Part shown: positions 8,955 to 18,153 of the stretch, piece after piece
Numbering within the stretch: the first letter of the stretch is position 1
Layout of the letters: each line of letters begins with the position of its first letter
NCBI GenBank assembly: GCA_963810905.1
Contig: CAWEPG010000002.1
Coordinates: 558,001 to 622,000, forward strand
DNA: 64,000 bases
Source of the DNA: CAWBAT01 sp963810905
GTDB taxonomy: Bacteria; Acidobacteriota; Terriglobia; Versatilivoradales; Versatilivoraceae
Reading direction: 5' to 3'
Program-made: the position numbers and the translations under genes
The notes under the pieces: model-generated
Seen by the model: the letters and a program-made list of their open reading frames with translations, nothing else
What the model was told of the DNA's origin: nothing
The model's database searches: none

Positions 8955-10319
8955 TCAGTGAAAAAGAACTTCCAGCGCTTCTTGAACGGATCGCACTGGA
9001 ACCAGCTCAACGTCTTCCTTAAATTCACTCTTGCCTACCCCGTTGTGAGGGATGAGACAACGTTTGAATCCCAATGAAGCGGCCTCTCGAATTCTCAGAT
9101 TCGCCTGACCCGTTGACCGCACTTCCCCAGTCAAACCGACTTCGCCAAAGATCACAGTTTCCGGATCGACGACAAGGTTCCGATAACTGGACACAATAGC
9201 TGCCACAATCCCGAGGTCGGCGGCGGGTTCACTGACATTCAGACCGCCAGCGACATTGACGTAAACATCGCTCGTGGCGAGATGGAAGCCCAGCCTCTTC
9301 TCGAGCATGGCCAATAAGAGTGAAATCCGGTTGGGGTCCACCCCTGCTGCCATACGTCGTGCGCTCGGATAACTGGTATCACTCACCAGAGCCTGCAATT
9401 CAACAAGAATAGGCCTCGTCCCTTCGATGCAACCGATTACAACTGAACCGGACGCCCCTAAAGGACGTTCAGCAAGGAAATGTTTTGAAGGATTATCGAC
9501 GGGTAGAAGTCCATCGCTCGTCATTTCAAACACACCCAATTCGTTGGCTGCCCCGAAACGATTTTTTATGGATCGAATGATGCGATGGCTATGATACTTT
9601 TCGCCCTCGAAGTATAACACTGTGTCAACAATGTGTTCAAGTGACTTCGGACCAGCCAATGAACCATCCTTAGTGATATGGCCTATCAAGAACGTGGGAA
9701 TTGATCGCTGTTTGCTCAGAAAGAGGAACTGAGTCGCTACTTCTCGAACCTGACTGATTGACCCGGGAGAAGAACTCAGTTTTTCGGAATAAGCCGTTTG
9801 AATGGAATCGAGAATGATCACACCGGGAGAAATGGACTCTATACCCTCCATGATCCGCTCGAGGCAAGTCTCGGTCATCAGGAACAAATGCTCCGGATGC
9901 AGCCCCAGCCGTTCTCCACGCATCTTGATTTGGGTTTCCGATTCCTCCCCAGATGCATAAAGGAGATTTTTCCCTCCCAGTTGCATGGTACTCGCAGCCT
10001 GTAAGAGAAGCGTCGATTTGCCAATACCCGGGTCGCCCCCGATGAGAATGAGTGAGCCGGGGACCACTCCGCCGCCAAGCACGCGGTCAAATTCGAGAAT
10101 TCCGGTCGAGAATCTCTGATGCTCCTGCACAGAGACTTCGAGAAAGCGGACGGGGCGTGAGATTTCCGAAAGGCCTACGGCATGTCCACTTTTAACGGAG
10201 CCCGAATAGAAATCCTCGACAATCGAATTCCATTCTCCACAGTCCGGACACTTTCCCATCCACTTGCTTACACCATATCCACAGTTCTGGCAGACGAAGG
10301 AAGATTTTGGTTTAGACAT
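8955..10319 (-). CDS. radA: DNA repair protein RadA
   Basis: 454 residues with the full architecture: N-terminal C4 zinc finger (FVCQNCGYGVSKWMGKCPDCGEW), RecA-like ATPase with Walker A GGDPGIGKSTL, the RadA signature KNRFGAANELGVFEM, and a Lon-like C-terminal domain (LEKRLGFHLATSDVYVNVAGGL, FGEVGLTGEVR). RadA drives branch migration during homologous recombination. It lies in the minus-strand block downstream of alr, from which it is separated by a 190-base gap that holds a hairpin repeat. Confidence 0.97.
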   Translation of the reverse strand: MSKPKSSFVCQNCGYGVSKWMGKCPDCGEWNSIVEDFYSGSVKSGHAVGLSEISRPVRFLEVSVQEHQRFSTGILEFDRVLGGGVVPGSLILIGGDPGIGKSTLLLQAASTMQLGGKNLLYASGEESETQIKMRGERLGLHPEHLFLMTETCLERIMEGIESISPGVIILDSIQTAYSEKLSSSPGSISQVREVATQFLFLSKQRSIPTFLIGHITKDGSLAGPKSLEHIVDTVLYFEGEKYHSHRIIRSIKNRFGAANELGVFEMTSDGLLPVDNPSKHFLAERPLGASGSVVIGCIEGTRPILVELQALVSDTSYPSARRMAAGVDPNRISLLLAMLEKRLGFHLATSDVYVNVAGGLNVSEPAADLGIVAAIVSSYRNLVVDPETVIFGEVGLTGEVRSTGQANLRIREAASLGFKRCLIPHNGVGKSEFKEDVELVPVRSVQEALEVLFH

Positions 10320-10386
10320 CAGAGTCTAGTTTTTCAGGGACAATTCTACTAATCCCGAATCCCGAAGTTGCGTGAGCATCACTAGG

Positions 10387-10440
10387 TGGAGCGGTCGCGT
10401 GGGACCGCTGTCCCCCCGCGCACGCTCAATGAACGCGAAT
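10387..10440 (+). repeat. Hairpin repeat, copy 1 (alr-radA gap)
   Basis: The stretch contains GGGACCGCTGTCCC, a tight hairpin, followed by a C run and CACGCTCAATGAACGCG. A closely related block occurs at 43983-44075 on the opposite strand, directly beside the group II intron. It lies between alr and radA on the transcript and could act as a processing or attenuation structure; that is inference. Confidence 0.6.
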
Positions 10441-10508
10441 CCCACCAGACAACGCAAAACCAACTTCAGAATTCGGGCTAATTGGAAGACCCAGACGGTG
10501 TGGGGTTC

Positions 10509-11687
10509 TTAGCTCCGATAGACGCGTGTCACACGTCCGCCAATTCGACAAAGAATCTCATAGGGAATGGTCCCAGCCAAAGCCGCCATTTCGCTGGCTC
10601 CCATCTCTTCTCCACCCTGCCGGCCGATCAAAACGACTTCATCGCCAATTTCAACCCCCGTCACGTCGGTCACATCGATGGTCGAAAGATCCATACTGAT
10701 CCTGCCGACGATAGGCGCTCTCTGCCCTCGAACTAACACCGCCCCCTTATTGGAGAGGATGCGCATAAAACCATCGGCATAACCCACAGGCAATGTAGCA
10801 ATTTGGCTATCCCTTGTCGTGATATAACTGTCTCCATAGCCAATGGTTTTCCCTTTCTTTACAGTTTTGAGTTGCGCGACGCAGGTTTTAAAGCTGAGTA
10901 CCGGCCTGAGGCTTGCTAAAACGCCTTCCCAGTTCACTTCCCCTGAATTGGAAACGCCGTGCAGCTCTCGGCTTCCTATGGGATTGATCCCGTAGAGAAT
11001 CAGTCCCGGCCGTACTGCATTGAACCAGCTCTCGCGGAAATTGATCATGGCAGCGCTGTTGGCGGCGTGACACCAAGTCCCGCGAGCGGTCTCTCCCAAA
11101 TGCTCCAAGAGACTCTTGAAGCGATCGAATTGCCGCCGAGTTGAAGGACTCTGGATATCTTCAGCGCAACTGAAATGCGTGTAGATCCCGTCACAGTGAA
11201 CCCAACGACATTGGGAACACTGTTCGAGAAACCGCACCCCTTCTTCCCAGTCGATTCCGAGCCGCGACATCCCGGTATCGACTTTCAAGTGAAACTGGCA
11301 GGTTTTTCGTAGCTTGGAGGCCGCAGTCTCCAGTCTTAAGAGCATCTCTTGGTTGTAGACAGTAGGAATGAGTTGGTGCTGAATGATCTTCTCCTCCTGA
11401 CCCTCCCAAAAGCCGTTCAGAAGAATGATGGGAGAGTGGATCCCTACATTCCTGAGGACCAGCGCTTCCTCCAGAATAGCGACCGCAAAGGCATCCACCG
11501 CGGCTTTCTCCAGGACTTGTGCAACAGGAATCACACCATGACCATATCCGTGAGCCTTGACAACGGCAATGATTCTGACTTCACGAGGCAGGAAACTGCG
11601 AATGACTCGATAGTTCGATTCCAGGATCTTTAAGTCGACTTCAACCCAGGTTGGACGGAGACCTTTCAAAGATTCATGGGAAATCAT
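10509..11687 (-). CDS. alr: Alanine racemase
   Basis: 392 residues. The PLP lysine lies in AVVKAHGYGHG near residue 43, the cofactor phosphate region and the VDTGMSRLGI motif follow, and the second catalytic base Tyr is in the GYGDSYIT segment; the C-terminal domain has VGRISMDLSTIDVT. It converts L- to D-alanine for peptidoglycan. The ATG follows the dnaB stop directly (TAAATG), indicating translational coupling. Confidence 0.96.
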   Translation of the reverse strand: MISHESLKGLRPTWVEVDLKILESNYRVIRSFLPREVRIIAVVKAHGYGHGVIPVAQVLEKAAVDAFAVAILEEALVLRNVGIHSPIILLNGFWEGQEEKIIQHQLIPTVYNQEMLLRLETAASKLRKTCQFHLKVDTGMSRLGIDWEEGVRFLEQCSQCRWVHCDGIYTHFSCAEDIQSPSTRRQFDRFKSLLEHLGETARGTWCHAANSAAMINFRESWFNAVRPGLILYGINPIGSRELHGVSNSGEVNWEGVLASLRPVLSFKTCVAQLKTVKKGKTIGYGDSYITTRDSQIATLPVGYADGFMRILSNKGAVLVRGQRAPIVGRISMDLSTIDVTDVTGVEIGDEVVLIGRQGGEEMGASEMAALAGTIPYEILCRIGGRVTRVYRS

Positions 11688-13109
11688 TTATTCCGTTTCG
11701 CGGTATAGATTTTCAAAACGAGTAAAGCTGTCTATGAAGGCTAGCTTGATCATACCGGTTGGGCCGTTCCGTTGCTTACCGATAATGATTTCCGCAATTC
11801 CCCGATTCTCTTCGGTAGGCTTGTATTTTTCCTCACGAAAGATAAAAAGGACCACATCGGCGTCTTGCTCAATTGAGCCAGATTCGCGCAGATCCGAGAG
11901 TTGGGGGCGATGATCGCCGGTTCTTTGTTCCGGGGCACGGCTGAGTTGGGAGAGTGCCACCACGGGAATATTCAGTTCTTTCGCCAGACCCTTCAGTCCC
12001 CGGGAAATGGTGGAAATTTCCTGCTGCCGGTTTTCATAACGTTCTTTTCCACCGGACATCAACTGCATGTAATCCACAATCAGGAGATCCAATCCATGCT
12101 CGGCTTTCAACCGTCTCGCTTTGGCCCTCGTTTCGAGGAGGCTGATTCCCGCCGTATCATCTATAAATAACCTGGCCTTAGAAAGTTCTCCCAAGGTCCG
12201 GGTAATCTTAGTCCATTCTTCTTTGCTCAGGTATTTTCCGGTTCTGAGTTTTTGGGAATCAATATGGGCCTCTGAACAGAGGATACGCAGGAGCAATTGC
12301 TCACTGGACATTTCCAGACTGAAGACCCCGACCTTCAGCTTATCTACAATCGCGGCATACGTGGCAATATTCAAACTGAACGCTGTCTTTCCCATAGAGG
12401 GCCTGGCCGCAATGATCACAAGATCCGCCGGCTGCAATCCGGAAGTCAACTCATCAAACTTCGTGTAACCGGTGGGGATTCCGGTCACCATCGACTTGCG
12501 TTTTGAGGCAATTTCAATTTTCTGCAAAGCTTGTTTGGCAATCTCGCTGATGGGCTGGAAGCCGGTACGAATCTTTTCTTCAGCTAAATCAAATATCGCC
12601 TTTTCGGCTGTATCCAGAATCTGGTCGACATCATCTTGCTGGTCATAGCACGAATTGATAATTTCATGTCCCCGCTTAATCAGTCTCCGCAGAGTTGCTT
12701 TTTCACGGACAATTCGAGCGTAATATTCGAGGTTCGAAAGCTTCGGTACCCCATCAATTAAGGACGAAACAAAAGAGCGGCCACCCACGGCCTCCAAGTG
12801 CCCGGCATTCTCGAGTTCTTCGGTTAAGGTGAGGAAATCAATGGCTCTGGACTTTTCTGAAAGGCCCAACATCTGCTCGAAAATTAGCCGATGGTTGGTC
12901 AGATAAAAGTCGTCCGATTTCAGTAATTCGACGGCCTGATTCAAGAGAGAATTCTCGAGCAGGACAGCGCCCAAAATACTGCGCTCGGCTTCGATGCTTT
13001 GTGGTAAACCTCGGTCTAACGTGAGGTCGGCGGGCATACGCTTCGTTGTCTTGAAGAAACCAGTTGATGGGATCGTTAGCGGAATGAAATGCAATTTCGG
13101 CAGAGCCAT
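11688..13109 (-). CDS. dnaB: Replicative DNA helicase
   Basis: 473 residues. The N-terminal helical domain begins at LPQSIEAERSILGAVLLEN; the ATPase domain has Walker A ARPSMGKTAFSLN, Walker B LLIVDYMQLMSG, and the DLRESGSIEQDADVVLFI and GKQRNGPTG motifs. It unwinds DNA at the replication fork. The longest frame starts at 13109 after an AGAGG element; an internal ATG at 13037 (MPADLTLDRG) matches the usual DnaB N-terminus better and may be the true start. No intein or insertion is present. It lies 39 bases after rplI. Confidence 0.96.
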   Translation of the reverse strand: MALPKLHFIPLTIPSTGFFKTTKRMPADLTLDRGLPQSIEAERSILGAVLLENSLLNQAVELLKSDDFYLTNHRLIFEQMLGLSEKSRAIDFLTLTEELENAGHLEAVGGRSFVSSLIDGVPKLSNLEYYARIVREKATLRRLIKRGHEIINSCYDQQDDVDQILDTAEKAIFDLAEEKIRTGFQPISEIAKQALQKIEIASKRKSMVTGIPTGYTKFDELTSGLQPADLVIIAARPSMGKTAFSLNIATYAAIVDKLKVGVFSLEMSSEQLLLRILCSEAHIDSQKLRTGKYLSKEEWTKITRTLGELSKARLFIDDTAGISLLETRAKARRLKAEHGLDLLIVDYMQLMSGGKERYENRQQEISTISRGLKGLAKELNIPVVALSQLSRAPEQRTGDHRPQLSDLRESGSIEQDADVVLFIFREEKYKPTEENRGIAEIIIGKQRNGPTGMIKLAFIDSFTRFENLYRETE

Positions 13110-13148
13110 GCAGGCCTCTGCGGATCTTAAAGAACAGCCCCCAAGGGG

Positions 13149-13595
13149 CTATTCTTCTTTAAGAACCTCTACCTTAACAAATGCTGTCACTTCACGGTGG
13201 AGTTTGATGGGGACATCGAATTGCCCAATGGATTTGAGCGGTTCATGGAGATCCATCTTCTTGCGATCGATATTAAAGCCTTTCGCAGACAGAAGCTCGG
13301 CAATGTCCATCGATGTCACCGAACCGTATAAGACATCATGCTCGCCGACTTTGCGACTCACCTGGAGGACAAGCTTTGCCAGTTGTTGCGCGAGCAACTC
13401 GGCTTCCTGCTTTTCTTTGGCTTCCCGCCGGACAGCCTTAGCTTTTTCCTGTTCGACCAAGCGGATGTTGGCAGGATTCGCGGTCACCGCCAAATTCTTG
13501 GGGAGGAGATAGTTTCGGGCATAACCATCACTTACTTTGACGATGTCGCCTCTACCTCCGAGTTTCTCGACTTTTTCTCTAAGAATGATTTCCAT
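13149..13595 (-). CDS. rplI: 50S ribosomal protein bL9
   Basis: 148 residues with the bL9 start MEIILREKVEKLGGRGDIVKVSDGYARNYLLPKNLA, the long central helix, and a C-terminal domain ending in acidic residues. Start at 13595 chosen because it begins the conserved domain and follows an AGGAG; the frame extended upstream adds nine residues not seen in the family. It is part of the rpsF-rpsR-rplI group; no ssb lies between rpsF and rpsR. Confidence 0.96.
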   Translation of the reverse strand: MEIILREKVEKLGGRGDIVKVSDGYARNYLLPKNLAVTANPANIRLVEQEKAKAVRREAKEKQEAELLAQQLAKLVLQVSRKVGEHDVLYGSVTSMDIAELLSAKGFNIDRKKMDLHEPLKSIGQFDVPIKLHREVTAFVKVEVLKEE

Positions 13596-13652
13596 TTTTG
13601 AACATGCTCCTGGTGAATTCAAAAGGCCAAGATAGAGGATCGTGGGGGATCA

Positions 13653-13919
13653 TCACTCCGACACGAACGGGATCAAGGCAATGTTTCTGGCCCGCTTAAG
13701 CGCTTCCATTAACTTCCGCTGATGAGGTGAACAAACTCCTGAAATTCTCCGGGGCAGAATCTTTCCACGCTCCGGGATGAATTGAGTCAGCAGTCTCGTA
13801 TCTTTGTAATCAATATAATCAATCTTTTCCACACAAAACTTACAGACCTTTTTCCGTCTGATGAATTGGCGTTTCGGGTGAGTGCCTGGTGTGCTCGTTG
13901 TCCGTCTTACAAATGCCAT
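13653..13919 (-). CDS. rpsR: 30S ribosomal protein bS18
   Basis: 88 residues. Family signs: IDYIDYKDTRLLTQFIPERGKILPRRISGVCSPHQRKLMEALKRARNIALIPFV. It carries a CxxC pair (CKFC) and a later CxxH, so it looks like the zinc-binding type. A clear GAGGAG sits eight bases before the ATG. It binds bS6 on the small-subunit platform, and the bS6 gene is directly upstream. Confidence 0.96.
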   Translation of the reverse strand: MAFVRRTTSTPGTHPKRQFIRRKKVCKFCVEKIDYIDYKDTRLLTQFIPERGKILPRRISGVCSPHQRKLMEALKRARNIALIPFVSE

Positions 13920-13983
13920 AGAAAAAACTCCTCAATATTCTTACGGGATGACTTAGAGGAAAACAATACTTCGTGCGTTTTGA

Positions 13984-14367
13984 TCAGATCGCTGGGGCTG
14001 CGGCTTCCGGGCTCGTCCCTGCAGTCTTTTTCCGAATCTTTTTGAGACGGGCAGCCTTGATTTTCTCCATCCGTTTCAAATCCTCGTCAACTCTGACAGA
14101 GATATAGCGTATCACAAAATCGAACACGCGGAGACGCCGTTCAAACTCTTTGACGCACTCCCCGCCAGCATTGATTTTGAAGAGGATATAGTTGCCTTCT
14201 TCCAATTTGCCGATCCTATAAGCCAGCTTTCGCCGGCCCATCTTTTCGACACCCACAATCTCCCCCTGAAAGGCTGTCACGACGCCTTCCATTTGGGAAA
14301 TCAGTTTGTCAATTTCCTCATCAGTGGAGCTGGGATTGACTATAAACATGATTTCGTAATTTCTCAT
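13984..14367 (-). CDS. rpsF: 30S ribosomal protein bS6
   Basis: 127 residues: MRNYEIMFIVNPSSTDEEID start, LAYRIGKLEEGNYILFKINA, and FDFVIRYISVRVDEDL, then a basic and Ala-rich tail. First gene of the rpsF-rpsR-rplI set. The ATG at 14367 follows AGGAAG with 7-base spacing; a GTG just before it is the alternative. Confidence 0.95.
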   Translation of the reverse strand: MRNYEIMFIVNPSSTDEEIDKLISQMEGVVTAFQGEIVGVEKMGRRKLAYRIGKLEEGNYILFKINAGGECVKEFERRLRVFDFVIRYISVRVDEDLKRMEKIKAARLKKIRKKTAGTSPEAAAPAI

Positions 14368-14426
14368 CACTCATCTTCCTTATCAAGCTTCTGCATCGGC
14401 CTATTGAGGCAGAGCACAGAGCGGGT

Positions 14427-14996
14427 TTAATTAAACTGGTTCATTGCAGCGGTCACACCCTCGAGGCAGATCGCTTTTACGGCTTCCTTCCCCCGAACAA
14501 TGAGCCGATCAAAATCTTCTCGGAAACGTTCGGAGATAGGAGCTAACACGTACTCGGCAGCTTCAGAAATTGCAACATCCGGCGCAATGCCGAGCCGCAC
14601 TCGGATGAAATCGTCTCGAGCCAGAATTTCAATGATCGACTTCAAACCGTTATGCCCTCCAGCACTACCCTGGCTCCGAATTCGAATACTTCCCACAGGC
14701 AGGGCCAAATCATCACAAACGACAATCAGATCAGAAATTGCAAACGAAAATACCCGGCACAACGACTCGACGGCTTCACCGCTCAAATTCATATAGGTCT
14801 GCGGCTTTGCCAGAAGCAGTTCCCACTCCTCGAGAGAACACGAGACAATTCGACTTCCCTCAGCGTCCTGCCATTTCCGTGTCGCGCCTAAATCCGCGGC
14901 CAGCAAATCCACCACTTCGAATCCAAGATTATGCGGCGTCTTTGCATATCGTGGGCCGGGATTCCCCAACCCGACGACGAGTTTCTTGCGATTCAT
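14427..14996 (-). CDS. pth: Peptidyl-tRNA hydrolase
   Basis: 189 residues. VVGLGNPGPRYAKTPHNLGFEVVD carries the active-site His and Asn, followed by LAKPQTYMNLSGEAV, VVCDDLALPVGSIRIRSQGSAGGHNGLKSI and the C-terminal helix. It recycles peptidyl-tRNA that falls off the ribosome. Lies between the bL25 gene and rpsF, a very common bacterial order; no good ribosome-binding site is seen, so coupling to the gene 35 bases upstream is likely. Confidence 0.96.
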   Translation of the reverse strand: MNRKKLVVGLGNPGPRYAKTPHNLGFEVVDLLAADLGATRKWQDAEGSRIVSCSLEEWELLLAKPQTYMNLSGEAVESLCRVFSFAISDLIVVCDDLALPVGSIRIRSQGSAGGHNGLKSIIEILARDDFIRVRLGIAPDVAISEAAEYVLAPISERFREDFDRLIVRGKEAVKAICLEGVTAAMNQFN

Positions 14997-15031
14997 CTAT
15001 GGCAAACGGTATCCTCTTGCCGGTCACTTGA

Positions 15032-15736
15032 CTACTTCTTCTTTTCCTCCGGCTTCTTCTTTTCTTCAGACTTTTCTTTTTCCTCTTCGCCTTCTTCCTC
15101 AGTCGCCACCTTGCCCTTCTTGATGACTTCAGGCTCAGCAGGCGCTTCCGCGACGGCTACTTCCTCGACCTTTTCTTCCTTCGGCGAAACCACGTGGGCA
15201 ACGACCAATTCCGGATCCGACAAGATCTTGAATTTGGGATCCACTGGCAAATCCGAAACACGCACATTGGCGCCAAGCGCGAGATCCGAAATATCAATCG
15301 TGATGGATTCCGGAATGTCTGCCGGCAAACATTCGACTTCGACTTCCCGAAGCACAAACTCAAAAATACCGCCTTCAAGCTTAACCCCTTTGGCTTCGCC
15401 AGTGGCGATTACGGGGATTCGGACTTGGAGCAGCTTGTCCATTGCAATTCGCACCAGGTCGGCGTGCAAGAGGTTGCCGCTCACGGGATCAAATTGCCAG
15501 TCTTTCAGCATGACGCTGGTCGACTCCCCGCCTTTAATATCGACGGTGAAAATCGTGTTGTATCCCCTGGAGGAGTGAATGACCGCCGAGATCTGTTTTG
15601 GATTAACCGAGAGGACGATGGAGGCTTTTTGATGTCCATACAGCACAGCGGGAACCATTCCCATTCTGCGCAAAAGCCGGGCAGCATTTTTGCCCCGTGT
15701 GGTTCGCACTTCAGCCGTTACATTCGATAAGGCCAT
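15032..15736 (-). CDS. rplY: 50S ribosomal protein bL25, long Ctc form
   Basis: 234 residues. The N-terminal 5S rRNA-binding domain starts with TRGKNAARLLRRMGMVPAVLYG; the second TL5/Ctc domain covers roughly residues 95-190; the C-terminal 45 residues are almost only Glu, Lys and Ala, an unstructured tail common in Ctc proteins. General stress-type ribosomal protein. An AGGGG element lies ahead of the ATG. Located between prs and pth as in many phyla. Confidence 0.94.
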   Translation of the reverse strand: MALSNVTAEVRTTRGKNAARLLRRMGMVPAVLYGHQKASIVLSVNPKQISAVIHSSRGYNTIFTVDIKGGESTSVMLKDWQFDPVSGNLLHADLVRIAMDKLLQVRIPVIATGEAKGVKLEGGIFEFVLREVEVECLPADIPESITIDISDLALGANVRVSDLPVDPKFKILSDPELVVAHVVSPKEEKVEEVAVAEAPAEPEVIKKGKVATEEEGEEEKEKSEEKKKPEEKKK

Positions 15737-15840
15737 GTTTTATTTTCCCCTTTACTTTCAGTACCAGTCTCTGATGGTTTGCTCAGCTATCAGCATTCCA
15801 GCACCTATCATGAAGTTTTGAATTCCGAATTTCGTACTCC

Positions 15841-16785
15841 CTAAATAAACAAAGAGCTGACAGACGATTCGTCGTGAATCGATTGGATTGCTTTGCCCAG
15901 CAAGTCGGCCACACTCAGGACTCGAATCTTTTCCACGTTTGACGCCTTGGTTGAAAGCGGAATCGTATCCGTCACGACCACTTCCGTGATACCCGACCGC
16001 CCGATCCGTTCAGCCGCCGGTCCAGACAATACCGGATGGGTACAGCAGGCGTAAACGGCCTTTGCCCCCTGGTGGAGGAGAGCTTCGGCAGATTTTACCA
16101 GGGTCCCAGCTGTGTCAATAATATCATCCACGATGATTGCAGTTTTCCCTTCTACTTCGCCAATGATATTCATGATCTCCGCAATATTGGCTTCTAAACG
16201 ACGCTTATCAATAATTGCGATACTTGTGTTCAACTTTTTCGCATAGGCTCGGGCGCGCTCAGTCCCTCCGGCATCGGGGGAAACCACAATTAAATCCGAC
16301 AGATTCAACTTGTTAAAATAATCCACCATCACTGGAGCAGCAAACAAATGGTCCACGGGAATATCGAAAAAGCCCTGAATCTGCGGCACATGGAGATCCA
16401 TGGTCAAAACACGATTGGCTCCAGCCGTGGAGATTAAGTCTGCAACCAACTTTGAAGAAATCGGGACCCTCGGTTTGTCCTTTCGATCCTGACGCGCATA
16501 GCCGTAGTAAGGAAGGACAGCGGTGATGCGCCGGGCCGATGACCGCTTGAAGGCATCAATCATCACTAGCAGTTCGACGAGTGTGGTATCCACCGGACGA
16601 CACGTCGGTTGGATGATGAAGACATCCTCCCCACGAACATTTTCAAGAATTTGAAAATAGACTTCACCGTCACTGAATCGAGTAACCGCCGAGTGCCCCA
16701 ATGGGATATCCAGCGAGTCACAGATCTTCTCAGCCAGGTCCCGATGCGCAGTTCCCGTGAATATCTTCAGGTCGTCGTCTTTCAA
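15841..16785 (-). CDS. prs: Ribose-phosphate pyrophosphokinase
   Basis: 314 residues. FSDGEVYFQILENVRGEDVFIIQ, the flexible loop YYGYARQDRKDKPRVPIS, the metal-binding DLHVPQIQGFF and the PRPP loop TAIIVDDIIDTAGTL are all intact. It makes PRPP for purines, pyrimidines, NAD, His and Trp; purH and nadD are in this window. The start is a TTG at 16785 preceded by AGAGGAGAG twelve bases away. Confidence 0.96.
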   Translation of the reverse strand: MKDDDLKIFTGTAHRDLAEKICDSLDIPLGHSAVTRFSDGEVYFQILENVRGEDVFIIQPTCRPVDTTLVELLVMIDAFKRSSARRITAVLPYYGYARQDRKDKPRVPISSKLVADLISTAGANRVLTMDLHVPQIQGFFDIPVDHLFAAPVMVDYFNKLNLSDLIVVSPDAGGTERARAYAKKLNTSIAIIDKRRLEANIAEIMNIIGEVEGKTAIIVDDIIDTAGTLVKSAEALLHQGAKAVYACCTHPVLSGPAAERIGRSGITEVVVTDTIPLSTKASNVEKIRVLSVADLLGKAIQSIHDESSVSSLFI

Positions 16786-17043
16786 AGATTCAATACTCTC
16801 CTCTGGAACCTTCCAAACTCGGGCGACGTCTGATCAATCTGGTTCGCTTGAAGCTGCCCTCTCACCTTACCATCCCGAATGCTCTCACCGGTCCCGCATG
16901 AAAAAATTTAAGGAGAAATCCCAACGTTGAGGACCTTTGTCGCCTGATGCTGCGATCCTCGACAACTGCTCAATACCTCTTGGGGTTTTCCGAGGAAAAC
17001 GACCAGTGAGGAATTACCAGAGGGGTGTCTGGAGGGACCATTT

Positions 17044-17118
17044 TGGCTGGGGCGGGAGGATTCGAACCTCCGAATGCAGGTGCCAAAGACCTGTGTCTTA
17101 CCGCTTGACGACGCCCCA
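17044..17118 (-). tRNA. tRNA-Gln (anticodon TTG)
   Basis: 75 bases including an encoded CCA. Acceptor stem TGGGGCG/CGCCCCA with discriminator G, anticodon loop CTTTGGC between CAGGT/ACCTG arms, T loop TTCGAAT. It starts with U1 as tRNA-Gln does. It sits 3 bases after the ispE stop and about 260 bases before prs, so it is probably cut from the operon transcript. Confidence 0.97.
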
Positions 17119-17121
17119 ATT

Positions 17122-18039
17122 TCAGGGAGAAGCCTCAAAAAAGCTTTTCAGAAATTCGACCCGATTCAATGTGCAACTTTCTATCAGTCGAATCTCCCTG
17201 GCTTCCATCTTAGAACGCGCCTGGAAGAGCTCTTTTCTGGTACCAAAAACCCCGAACAAGGCAGAACCGCTCCCCGACAATCCTGCGCCCCTTGCCCCTG
17301 ACTTTACCAGTAACTGCTTGATTTTCTTGAGCTGAGGAAAATCCGAAAAAACTACCGATTCAAAATCGTTTCTCAGAGACAGCACTCCGCTCAAGCTGTT
17401 CAGGTAACCTGAGCAGAAGCTTGGAATCTTACCGAGGCTACTCTTCTTTGTCAACTTCAAACTCAAACGTGAATAGGCCGCGGCTGTTGCAACAGGAAAG
17501 GAAGGAACTACCAGTAAAATGTGCTGTTTGGGGGAATCTTGAAGAGGGTAAACTTCGGCCCCTGTCCCGATACCTAAACATCTTCCGCCCAGGAAGAAAA
17601 AAGGGACATCCGACCCAAGTTCCCCTCCCCACTCGACCAGTTGACTGACAGGCAACGAACGATCGTAGAGGAATGACAAGCCACGAAGAGTCGCTGCCGC
17701 ATTGCTGCTCCCGCCTCCCAATCCGGCACCGACCGGAATTCTCTTTTCCAAATATACCCTGACTCCACCTCGGATCTTCAATTTGCGGAAGAACAAGCGA
17801 ATCGCATCGCAGACTAAATTACGTGAAGGGTGTACATCCGGGGAATTCGAAACAAATTTTATGCCCGGCTCTCGGCGCTGGGCTAAAACAATTCGGTCAT
17901 GCAAATCAATCGATTGAAGGATGGTCCTGATTTCATGGAAGCTGTCTTCCCTTTTCCCTAGGACCTGCAACCCAAAGTTTACTTTAGCGTAACTGTGCAG
18001 AACGACCTGCTGATGTTTCACTGCTCCCCTCGCCGACAC
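17122..18039 (-). CDS. ispE: 4-diphosphocytidyl-2-C-methyl-D-erythritol kinase
   Basis: 305 residues of the GHMP kinase family. SYAKVNFGLQVLGKREDSFHEIRTILQSIDLHD opens the protein, PVGAGLGGGSSNAAATL is the ATP loop, ELGSDVPFFFLGG and AGLSGSGSALFGVF close the site. It phosphorylates CDP-ME in the MEP pathway, two steps from IspD. Start is a GTG at 18039; a second GTG at 18021 lies closer to a GAGGGGA element and could be the real one. It is the first gene of the block that runs through tRNA-Gln and prs to ispD. Confidence 0.95.
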   Translation of the reverse strand: MSARGAVKHQQVVLHSYAKVNFGLQVLGKREDSFHEIRTILQSIDLHDRIVLAQRREPGIKFVSNSPDVHPSRNLVCDAIRLFFRKLKIRGGVRVYLEKRIPVGAGLGGGSSNAAATLRGLSFLYDRSLPVSQLVEWGGELGSDVPFFFLGGRCLGIGTGAEVYPLQDSPKQHILLVVPSFPVATAAAYSRLSLKLTKKSSLGKIPSFCSGYLNSLSGVLSLRNDFESVVFSDFPQLKKIKQLLVKSGARGAGLSGSGSALFGVFGTRKELFQARSKMEAREIRLIESCTLNRVEFLKSFFEASP

Positions 18040-18049
18040 TCATCAAACC

Positions 18050-18082
18050 ACAAAAAAAAAGCTCAATCCGCAGACTGAGCCA
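18050..18082 (-). terminator. Rho-independent terminator after the TPR gene
   Basis: On the minus strand a GGCTCA/TGAGC stem with a 10-base loop is followed by about nine T residues. It lies between the TPR gene stop and the ispE start, so it separates the purH/TPR side from the ispE operon. Confidence 0.75.
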
Positions 18083-18153
18083 AAGGAAGTGGCAGTTTTC
18101 TCTGCCTGTCGAGCCATGCCGAGGCAAGGCTCTCACGGCTTGAGGCAGACCTC

